Below, piece by piece: positions 57,665 through 64,000 of a stretch of 64,000 bases of DNA. A program made the position numbers and the translations under genes. Each line of letters begins with the position of its first letter. Positions within the stretch are counted from its first letter, which is position 1. The notes beneath the pieces are model-generated. The model was not told the origin of the DNA, did not search any database, and saw only the letters and a program-made list of their open reading frames with translations. Location: assembly GCA_031376285.1 (NCBI GenBank), contig JANMDN010000066.1, positions 1-64,000 on the forward strand, written 5' to 3'. Origin of the DNA: JANMDN01 sp031376285 (GTDB lineage: Bacteria > Actinomycetota > Thermoleophilia > Miltoncostaeales > Miltoncostaeaceae).

Positions 57665-58429
57665 TTACGAGACCGCGGTGCCGACAAGCCTTCCGATGGC
57701 CATGGTCACTGCCATCGCAAGCGCTCCACCCAGTACGACGCGAGCTGCGGCTCGCATGGTCGGCGCCCCGCCCAGTCGGGCTCCGGTGACGCCCAACCCA
57801 GCGAGCGCGACGAGGGTGACGGCGGCGGCGGCGGCCACCCGGGCCGTGGCGGGGACGAGGGCGATGGCAAGGAGCGGGATCGCCGCGCCGACCGCAAACG
57901 ACAGGGCCGAGGTCCATGCGGCTTGGAACGGGCGGGCGAGGTTGTCAAGTTCGAAACCCAGCTCGTCGCGTGCGTGAACGCGAAGCCTGTCGCCGCGCGA
58001 CAACTCGCGTGCCACCTCGGCGGCGAGGTCGTCTGAGAGCCCGCGTGAGCGGTAGATGCCGGCGAGTTCCTCAAGCTCGGCATCGGGCTGTTCGTAGAGC
58101 TCCCGACGTTCGCGTGCCAAGTCGGCCCGCTCCGTGTCTCGCTGAGAGCTGACCGAGACGTACTCGCCCGCTGCCATCGACATCGCGCCGGCCACGAGCC
58201 CCGCAATACCGGTGGTGACGATCGTGGAGCGAGATGCTCCGGCGGCGGCGACGCCGAGGACAAGACTCGCCGTCGACACGAGCCCGTCGTTTGCCCCGAG
58301 TACGGCGGCCCGCAACCAGCTGGCGCGGTGGGACAAGTGCCGCTCGGGGTACGGGGGTGCCGGAGTGCCGGTGCGAGCGGACGCGGCGTCGGCTCCGTCT
58401 CTGCTCGCGCGGGCCATGCGCACGCTCAC
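57665..58429 (-). CDS. VIT1/CCC1-type iron/manganese transporter
   Basis: 254 residues. 'RAAVLGANDGLVSTASLVLG' is helix 1 with the family's N-D-G-L. 'GEYVSVSSQRDTERADLARE' is the helix 2 end and start of the cytoplasmic metal-binding helices. Three further helices follow. VIT1/CCC1 proteins move Fe2+ or Mn2+ out of the cytoplasm in exchange for protons. The GTG start overlaps the stop of the DUF6544 gene. Together with Dps nearby it suggests iron control under stress. Confidence 0.88.
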   Translation of the reverse strand: MSVRMARASRDGADAASARTGTPAPPYPERHLSHRASWLRAAVLGANDGLVSTASLVLGVAAAGASRSTIVTTGIAGLVAGAMSMAAGEYVSVSSQRDTERADLARERRELYEQPDAELEELAGIYRSRGLSDDLAAEVARELSRGDRLRVHARDELGFELDNLARPFQAAWTSALSFAVGAAIPLLAIALVPATARVAAAAAVTLVALAGLGVTGARLGGAPTMRAAARVVLGGALAMAVTMAIGRLVGTAVS

Positions 58430-59196
58430 AGCAGATCTGCGGGTCTGACGTCGGCGTCCGTTGCGAGCCGGAGCGCCGTGATCTCAAGGCGGAAGAACGC
58501 TCCTTCCTCCCAACGGTCTGTTCCGTACGACCAGCCAGCCAGACCCGCGCTCGGGACGGTCACCCCGCTAAACGTTCGGTGTGCACTGACGTCGATTCCG
58601 AAGGGGTGAAGGCGCCAGTTTCCCGTGTTGTCTGGATCACCCCATCGTTCGAACCACCACGCGGTGACCTGGCCGGCAGGGTCGAGGGCGTAGTGGCATT
58701 GCGTCTCGTAGGCATCGAGTCGCATCCGCGCGCTAACGTGATCGTCGGCGACGGCGGTCCATTCGACGCCGAAGCGTGGCAGGAGCGCTGTCGGTACAAG
58801 AATGGCCTCCCCCGCGACGCGGCCTGCCGCGCTCCGGCTGATGTCGGGACCGGCGGCCTGCTGCACCGGCACGAGGCCGAGGAGCTTCCAGCGCATCTCA
58901 CCCTCGCCACCGACGTAGCGATCGAAGCCGGAGACGAGACCTGCCCGCGCCGACCAGACGAAGCCGGTCTGCGGCGTGACGACCTGCCGCGCTCGGAAAC
59001 GGGTCCATCGCTTGAGTCGAATCTCCCCGCGCATCTCCACGACGGCGGTCGTCGCAAGGGGCGTTCCAGGGGCGATCGCCGCCGTAAACATCCGCCGCAC
59101 CGGATCCGGGAGGCCGACGAGTTCGGCGTCGGTGAACATCCCCTGAGGACCGCGGACGAGCGAGCGCTCCACCCCGTGAAGGTTCGAATGGAGCAC
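58426..59196 (-). CDS. DUF6544 family protein
   Basis: About 256 residues from a GTG. 'GLPDPVRRMFTAAIAPGTPL' and 'VVEMRGEIRLKRWTRFRARQ' open the fold. 'TPQTGFVWSARAGLVSGFDR' and 'GEAILVPTALLPRFGVEWTA' are characteristic of what I recognise as DUF6544. It is soluble and beta-rich; the function is unknown. It is sandwiched between a membrane protein and the VIT1-type gene, overlapping the latter by four bases, so the three form an operon under a stress promoter. Confidence 0.72.
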   Translation of the reverse strand: MLHSNLHGVERSLVRGPQGMFTDAELVGLPDPVRRMFTAAIAPGTPLATTAVVEMRGEIRLKRWTRFRARQVVTPQTGFVWSARAGLVSGFDRYVGGEGEMRWKLLGLVPVQQAAGPDISRSAAGRVAGEAILVPTALLPRFGVEWTAVADDHVSARMRLDAYETQCHYALDPAGQVTAWWFERWGDPDNTGNWRLHPFGIDVSAHRTFSGVTVPSAGLAGWSYGTDRWEEGAFFRLEITALRLATDADVRPADLL

Positions 59197-59222
59197 CCGC
59201 GCGAGCCTCGTCGCACCGTGGT

Positions 59223-59804
59223 TTACGCGGAGGCCGCTTGCCCGTGACCCGCGTCGCCTCGGTGGACGATCCGCTGCCAGACGGGCGCGCCGACGAGTAT
59301 CCCTGCCAGGATCGCGAGACCCGCGAGTGAGAACGCGCCGATCGCGACCCAGAAGAGGATCACACCGAAGGTCCACCAACCCCATGCGTTCAGGAGCGAG
59401 CTTCGAAGCATCTCGCCTCGGAACGTGCTCTCCAAGAGCGCGGCGAGTTCGGCGTTGTTCGGGTTTGCACGGCTGACGCCACTCACTCCGGAATAGGTCG
59501 TAACGCCGACAAGCGCGGGAGTCGTTTTGGCCGCCGCGGCGATCGCGTCTTGAACGTGCGCTTCGATGTAGTCGTCGGCGAAGACCTTCGCCTGGGCGCC
59601 GTTTGTGACCTGGGTGCCTCCGTAGCGCCCGATGTCCTGGGGAAGTCCATCACTTCCAACCGGCGCAAAGGCGATCTTCTGGGCGGTCAGCTGGTCGGTG
59701 ATGTTGCTCTTGATGAACGTTCCGCCAGCAAGCGACAGGCCACCGACGACGGCAAATGCCACCGCGGCGATGACACCCAGGAGAGCGGCTTTCGTGCGTG
59801 ACAT
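59223..59804 (-). CDS. Two-helix membrane protein with external loop, unknown
   Basis: 193 residues. Helix 1 ('LLGVIAAVAFAVVGGLSLAG') and helices 2-3 ('WTFGVILFWVAIGAFSLAGL', 'AILAGILVG') enclose about 110 external residues with 'VTNGAQAKVFADDYIEAHVQ' and 'NNAELAALLESTFRGEMLRS'. The layout resembles small actinobacterial membrane proteins often mislabelled as ring-opening dioxygenase. It has no enzymatic motif. A stress promoter lies about 94 bases upstream. It heads the operon with DUF6544 and the VIT1-type transporter. Confidence 0.7.
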   Translation of the reverse strand: MSRTKAALLGVIAAVAFAVVGGLSLAGGTFIKSNITDQLTAQKIAFAPVGSDGLPQDIGRYGGTQVTNGAQAKVFADDYIEAHVQDAIAAAAKTTPALVGVTTYSGVSGVSRANPNNAELAALLESTFRGEMLRSSLLNAWGWWTFGVILFWVAIGAFSLAGLAILAGILVGAPVWQRIVHRGDAGHGQAASA

Positions 59805-59897
59805 GGTGCGACCTTCCGTGGGTTACTCGTCGAGACGGGTGTCTCGGTGAACGTGCGTGGTGGTCATTCGCATCCACTCGCCCACGCACAGTCCAGT

Positions 59898-59923
59898 GTT
59901 CCCCTTCGCGGTCGATCGCAAAC
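59898..59923 (-). promoter_or_regulatory. SigB/SigF-type promoter of the DUF6544/VIT1 operon
   Basis: Minus strand GTTT, 16-base spacer, GGGAAC, about 94 bases before the ATG at 59804. Confidence 0.72.
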
Positions 59924-60002
59924 CATGGGCGAATCAGATCCGCCCGGTCATCACGGCTTGCTTGACGATGGACCGGTGCAAGGCGATGTGAATGACGAAG
60001 CG

Positions 60003-62369
60003 CTACGCCGACGAGCGCCCGCGGGGGATCGGTGCGCGTCCCTCTGGCTGAGTGGGCCGCTTCGTCGTCGCGCTGAGCGGTGGGATGGCTCGTCCCTCGG
60101 CGGTCTCGATCGTAACCGTGACCGGTTCTCCGTGATGGTGGATCCCAAGCGGTTCCCCGGAGAGGAGATGGTAGGCGGCCTGGTCGGGGTGCACCTCCAC
60201 GTGCAGACATCGGCCGCGGAATCGCAGCCGAAACGACAGGCGCGTGAGAGGTGGCGCAAGGCGCGGCGCGAAGGTGAGCGCGCCATTGTGATCGCGCATG
60301 CCACCGAAGCCAGCGACAGCCGCGATCCACGTTCCCGCAAGCGACGCGATGTGCAGGCCATCACGGGTGTTGTGGTGCAGGTCGCCGAGGTCGAGGAGGG
60401 CCGCCTCGGCAAAGTAGTCAAAGGCCAGATCGAGCTGACCGACCTCGGCCGCGATAACCGCCTGGGTACAGGCCGAAAGCGACGAGTCGCGCACCGTGAG
60501 CGCCTCGTAGTAGGCGAAGTTGCGGGCCTTCTCATCGGGGGTGAACGCGTCGCCGCGAAGATGCATCGCGAGCACGAGATCGGCCTGCTTGACGACCTGC
60601 TTGCGGTAGAGGTCGAAGTACGGGAAATGCAGCAGGAGCGGGTACTGATCGGGAGAGGTTCCGGCAAAATCCCAGCGCTGGTGCTCGGTGAACTCCTCCG
60701 CCTGGCGGTGCACGCCGAGGGCCTCGTCGTAGGGGACATGCATTGTGCGGGCCGCGTCGCGCCAGCTCGCGGTCTCCTCGGAGTCGACACCGAGTTCCTG
60801 CGCGCGGTCCCGGTGGCGCTCGGCGGCGTCTGCGGCTTCGCGGAGGTTTCGCTGGGCCATCAGGTTCGTGTAGACGTTGTTGTCGGCCAGCGCGCTGTAC
60901 TCGTCGGGACCGGTGACGCCATCGATGCGAAAGCGCCCGTCGGAGTCGTGGTGCCCGAGCGACCTCCACAGGCGCGCCGTCTCGACGAGAAGCTCCAAGC
61001 CGTAGGAGCGTTCGAACGCCGGATCGCCGACCGCCGCCTGATGCCTGGCCACCGCATCGGCGATGTCGGCCCCGATGTGGAAGCCGGCCGTGCCGGCGGG
61101 CCAGTACCCCGAGCACTCCTCACCGGCAATCGTTCGCCACGGAAATGCCGCGCCGCGCAGCCCAAGCAGGCGCGCGCGGTCCCGGGCCAGGTCGAGGGTG
61201 GAGTGGCGCCAGCGCAGCGCGTGCGCGGCGGCGCTCGGCTCGGTGTAGGTCAGCATCGGAAGTACGAAGGTCTCGGTGTCCCAGAAGGCGTGACCGTCAT
61301 AGCCTGAGCCGGTAAGGCCCTTCGCGGCGATCGCGCGTCCCTCCCCTCTCGCCCCGGCCTGAAGGACGTGGAAGAGCGCAAAGCGCACCGCCTGCTGAAG
61401 CTGGGTGTCGCCGTCGATCTCGACGTCACCCTGCTCCCAGAACTCGTCCAGGTAGCGGCGCTGGGCGGCGGCAAGCCCATCCCATCCGGTCTGGCGGGCC
61501 TCGGCCAGTGCGGCCGAAACCTGGGCGCGAACCGCCGGTAGCGAGCGTGCCGCAGACCATGCGTAGGCCACGAACTTGACGACCCGCAAACGTTCCCCAG
61601 GTTCGAGCTGCGAGGAGACCGTCAACCGAGCGAGGTCCGGTTGACTCTCGATCGAGGTGTCGATTTGCCGAGGCGCCTCGACCACGTGGTCCATCCCCGC
61701 GGCAACGCGCAGACGGCTGCAGCTCGTCAGATGTGCGAGCACGGCGCCGAGGCCGCTGTGGACGGCGTCCTCGGGCTCAAGAACGCTGCCAAGCACCTCC
61801 CCGTCACGCGGGTCCGGCGTTGCCTCCGGCGGGAGCGGCTGGTTGGCGACGAGCTCCGACTGCACCACCACGCGGGTTGACGTGTCGACGGGCTCGACCT
61901 CCCAGCAGATTGCCGCCACCGCCCGCTGGACGAACGAGACCATCCGTGTTGAGGTGATGCGCACCGCGCAACCCGCGGGTGACTCCCACTCGAGCGTCCT
62001 ACGAAGGACCCCGGCGCGGAAGTCAAGTGTGCGCTCATGGGCGCGGAGGACCCCGTACCTGACGTCGAATGGTTCGTCATCGACGAGAAGGCGAATGATT
62101 TTGCCGTCGGTCACGTTCACGACGGTCTGGCCGGCCTCGGGGTCTGCGAATCCGCTCTCCGCATACGGCAGCCGTCGCGACTCGTAGAAGCCCGACAGGT
62201 ATGAGCCAGGCAGGCCGTGGGGCTCACCTTCGTCGAGGTTTGCGCGCAGGCCGATGTGACCGTTGGCCAGCGCGAACACGGACTCGGATTTGGCGAGCAG
62301 GTCGAGGTTCAGTTCGCGCTCGCAGAGAGCCCAAGGCTCGACCGAGTATGCGGACGATTCAGGGCTCAT
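60003..62369 (-). CDS. Glycoside hydrolase family 65 disaccharide phosphorylase
   Basis: 788 residues: N-terminal beta-sandwich (about 1-270), (alpha/alpha)6 barrel (about 320-700), C-terminal sheet. 'GYDGHAFWDTETFVLPMLTY' and 'RIDGVTGPDEYSALADNNVY' (with the acid Glu in T-G-P-D-E-Y) are GH65 signatures. These enzymes split trehalose, maltose, kojibiose or similar sugars with phosphate, giving beta-glucose-1-phosphate; the exact sugar is not readable. Its ATG overlaps the stop of the beta-phosphoglucomutase gene, which uses that product. Confidence 0.92.
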   Translation of the reverse strand: MSPESSAYSVEPWALCERELNLDLLAKSESVFALANGHIGLRANLDEGEPHGLPGSYLSGFYESRRLPYAESGFADPEAGQTVVNVTDGKIIRLLVDDEPFDVRYGVLRAHERTLDFRAGVLRRTLEWESPAGCAVRITSTRMVSFVQRAVAAICWEVEPVDTSTRVVVQSELVANQPLPPEATPDPRDGEVLGSVLEPEDAVHSGLGAVLAHLTSCSRLRVAAGMDHVVEAPRQIDTSIESQPDLARLTVSSQLEPGERLRVVKFVAYAWSAARSLPAVRAQVSAALAEARQTGWDGLAAAQRRYLDEFWEQGDVEIDGDTQLQQAVRFALFHVLQAGARGEGRAIAAKGLTGSGYDGHAFWDTETFVLPMLTYTEPSAAAHALRWRHSTLDLARDRARLLGLRGAAFPWRTIAGEECSGYWPAGTAGFHIGADIADAVARHQAAVGDPAFERSYGLELLVETARLWRSLGHHDSDGRFRIDGVTGPDEYSALADNNVYTNLMAQRNLREAADAAERHRDRAQELGVDSEETASWRDAARTMHVPYDEALGVHRQAEEFTEHQRWDFAGTSPDQYPLLLHFPYFDLYRKQVVKQADLVLAMHLRGDAFTPDEKARNFAYYEALTVRDSSLSACTQAVIAAEVGQLDLAFDYFAEAALLDLGDLHHNTRDGLHIASLAGTWIAAVAGFGGMRDHNGALTFAPRLAPPLTRLSFRLRFRGRCLHVEVHPDQAAYHLLSGEPLGIHHHGEPVTVTIETAEGRAIPPLSATTKRPTQPEGRAPIPRGRSSA

Positions 62370-63100
62370 CGTTCGAGGAGCTCCGCGAGGTCCGCCACCA
62401 CCAGGTCCGCGCCGTTCGAGCGCAATGCGTCAGCCTGCCCGAGTCGGTCGACGCCGATCACCAACAAGAACTGGCCGGCTCGGCCGGCCGCGACACCAGC
62501 CAACGCGTCCTCGAACACCGCACACTGTGCTGGACCCAGGCCGAGCATGCGCGCGCCATGGAGGAAGGTGTCGGGGCTGGGCTTGCCTGCGAGGCCGAGA
62601 CGCTCCGCGACGTGTCCGTCGACGCCCTCTTCGAACAGGTCCGAGATGCCGGCCGCGCCGAGGACGTCGGCACAATTGGTGCTCGACGAGACCACCGCGG
62701 TCCGGAGCCCGGCCGCACGGACGGCTCTCACAAATCGGACCGAGCCCTCATAGGCCTCCACTCCCTGGTCGCGGAGCAGACCGAGCATGAGGTCGTGCTT
62801 GCGCGCGCCCAACCCCTCGACCGTACCCGCTCCTGGAGGGTCGCCCTCGTTCCCTTCCGGCACGACGATCCCGCGCGAGGCGAGGAAGGCGCGAACCCCA
62901 TCGTTTCGCGGTCGACCGTCGACGTGCGCCGCGTAGTCAAACGGCGTGAACGGAGCCGGCGGGCTCCCGTCGGCAGGACAGCTGGCGAGGTACTCGTCGA
63001 ACATCGCCTTCCACGCGGCCTGATGGATCACCGCGGTCTTCGTGAGCACCCCGTCCAAGTCGAAGAGGCAGCCACGCAGCGAGTCAGGAAGACCGAACAC
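62366..63100 (-). CDS. pgmB: Beta-phosphoglucomutase family HAD hydrolase
   Basis: 244 residues. Motif I 'GCLFDLDGVLTKTAVIHQAA' has the nucleophile Asp. The cap carries 'VDGRPRNDGVRAFLASRGI', the substrate-binding segment of beta-phosphoglucomutases. 'AVVSSSTN' is motif II. 'KPSPDTFLHGARMLG' and 'CAVFEDALAGVAAGRAGQF' are motifs III and IV. It converts beta-glucose-1-phosphate to glucose-6-phosphate, the step after the GH65 phosphorylase with which it overlaps by four bases. Confidence 0.9.
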   Translation of the reverse strand: MFGLPDSLRGCLFDLDGVLTKTAVIHQAAWKAMFDEYLASCPADGSPPAPFTPFDYAAHVDGRPRNDGVRAFLASRGIVVPEGNEGDPPGAGTVEGLGARKHDLMLGLLRDQGVEAYEGSVRFVRAVRAAGLRTAVVSSSTNCADVLGAAGISDLFEEGVDGHVAERLGLAGKPSPDTFLHGARMLGLGPAQCAVFEDALAGVAAGRAGQFLLVIGVDRLGQADALRSNGADLVVADLAELLER

Positions 63101-63192
63101 GCACCGAGGTTAGACCAGTGGCCACGGCGGCAGCGATCAGCCGTCCCCTCTGGTCGTGATTAAACCGCCGCCAGATCGGGTACGTTGGCCTC

Positions 63193-64000
63193 GTGTCGAC
63201 GCCACGCAATCACGTCATCGTCATCTTCGGCGCCGCGGGTGACCTCGCGAAGACGAAGCTCCTGCCGGCCTTCTATCGACTCTGGTCCGGCGGTCTCATG
63301 CCGGAGCGCTGGCAGATCGTCGGGACCGGACGGACAACGCGCTCCGAGGCGGAGTTCCGCGAGCTGGCGCGTGACGCCGTTGACGGGGCGGTCGGCGACA
63401 CAGGCGACTGGGCCCGGTTCGCCGAGCGGCTCTCCTACACCTCCACCGACTTCGGGCCCGGACGCACCGCGGCGCTCACGGCCGCGGTCGAGGATGCCCG
63501 GCGGACCGTGGGGGGCGACCCAGAGATGCTCGCGTACCTGTCGACGCCACCGAGCACGTACCACGACATCAGCGCGGGTCTCGTCGAGAGCGGTGTGGCG
63601 AGGCGCGGCAGGGTCGTGTTCGAGAAGCCGTTCGGGCGGGACCGCGCCGACGCGGCGACCCTCGCCGGCCGTCTGCGCGAGGGTCTCGACGACGACCAGG
63701 TGTTCCTGATCGATCACTTCCTCGGGAAGGAAGCGGTCCAGGACCTCCTCTCCGTGCGATTTGCAAACGGGCTGTTCGAGGCGGTGTGGAACCGCCATCA
63801 CGTCGACCACGTCCAGATCGACGTGCTCGAATCGGGTGATGTCGGCGCGCGTGGCGACTTCTTCGAAGAGACGGGCACGATCCGCGACATGCTGACAACA
63901 CACCTCCTGCACGTGCTGTCCTTTGCGGCGATGGATCCCCCGCCGAACCTTTCGGCTACGGCGATCGCGACGGAGGTCGAGAAGGTCTTTACGAGCATCA
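63193..64000 (+). CDS. zwf: Glucose-6-phosphate dehydrogenase (partial, cut by window end)
   Basis: The first 269 codons from a GTG. 'VIVIFGAAGDLAKTKLLPAF' is the NADP-binding loop. 'VVFEKPFGRD' and 'FLIDHFLGKEAVQDLLSVRF' carry the substrate-binding Lys and His region. The remainder lies beyond 64000. It oxidises glucose-6-phosphate to 6-phosphogluconolactone with NADP. It diverges from the phosphorylase/phosphoglucomutase operon, so stored disaccharide could feed NADPH production directly. No stress promoter was found in the 92-base gap. Confidence 0.93.
   Translation, partial: MSTPRNHVIVIFGAAGDLAKTKLLPAFYRLWSGGLMPERWQIVGTGRTTRSEAEFRELARDAVDGAVGDTGDWARFAERLSYTSTDFGPGRTAALTAAVEDARRTVGGDPEMLAYLSTPPSTYHDISAGLVESGVARRGRVVFEKPFGRDRADAATLAGRLREGLDDDQVFLIDHFLGKEAVQDLLSVRFANGLFEAVWNRHHVDHVQIDVLESGDVGARGDFFEETGTIRDMLTTHLLHVLSFAAMDPPPNLSATAIATEVEKVFTSI

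Overview
The window is a high-GC (about two thirds G+C) chromosomal segment from an Actinomycetota-like bacterium. Gene content and style (SigB/SigF-type sigma factor with many STAS proteins, MMPL pump, Y4yA and TIGR02587/02588 proteins, phosphoketolase, cytochrome-c/DUF6529 pair, many short membrane stress proteins) suggest the Thermoleophilia/Solirubrobacterales or a nearby deep lineage. No rRNA or tRNA is present to confirm this, so the placement is an inference. I saw no insertion sequence, prophage or CRISPR array.

Layout. 0.1-8.5 kb: nitroreductase, GGDEF/HD-GYP protein, MFS pump, MMPL transporter, cytochrome c pair, with two decayed genes between. 8.9-25.1 kb: a general-stress-response block. 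It holds a SpoIIE-type phosphatase with its own HATPase domain, four STAS antagonists, an RsbW-like kinase, the SigB/SigF-family sigma factor, an ECF-like sigma factor, an ANTAR regulator, a universal stress protein, and small membrane proteins including one of 19 residues. 25.2-28.7 kb: phosphoketolase and acetate kinase. 28.9-31.4 kb: copper-type oxidase, cupredoxin and a scar of broken genes. 31.8-38.3 kb: MacB-type ABC exporter, GNAT, CPA2-type antiporter, SRPBCC protein. 38.4-45.1 kb: two P-type ATPases with small SHOCT/DUF membrane proteins. 45.5-49.9 kb: hydrolase, ferredoxin reductase, CsbD protein, decayed SRPBCC and DUF1206 genes. 49.9-55.5 kb: a tightly overlapped five-gene operon (SbnA-like synthase, FAD/NAD(P)-binding protein, Y4yA-type PLP decarboxylase, TIGR02587, TIGR02588). 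56-60 kb: Dps, a collagen-like secreted protein, a VIT1-type transporter. 60-64 kb: GH65 phosphorylase, beta-phosphoglucomutase and, divergently, glucose-6-phosphate dehydrogenase, cut by the window end.

The unifying signal is a promoter motif, GTTT-N15/16-GGG(A/T)A, that I found by eye upstream of about twenty genes or operons spread over the whole window. These include the sigma factor itself, universal stress protein, Dps, phosphoketolase, the copper-ATPase operon, the small membrane proteins and the SbnA/Y4yA operon. It matches the known SigB/SigF-type promoter (GTTT...GGGTA). The window therefore appears to carry the regulator, its partner-switching control proteins and a large part of its regulon together.

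The most novel elements are three. First, a pair of paralogous 56-residue membrane proteins, each preceded by a stress promoter and a conserved structured leader RNA whose main stem is kept through G-U changes. Second, the stress-promoter-driven, nearly leaderless SbnA/FAD/Y4yA/TIGR02587/TIGR02588 operon. Third, tiny or leaderless stress genes, including a 19-residue hydrophobic peptide and a five-codon leader ORF overlapping the sigma-factor start.
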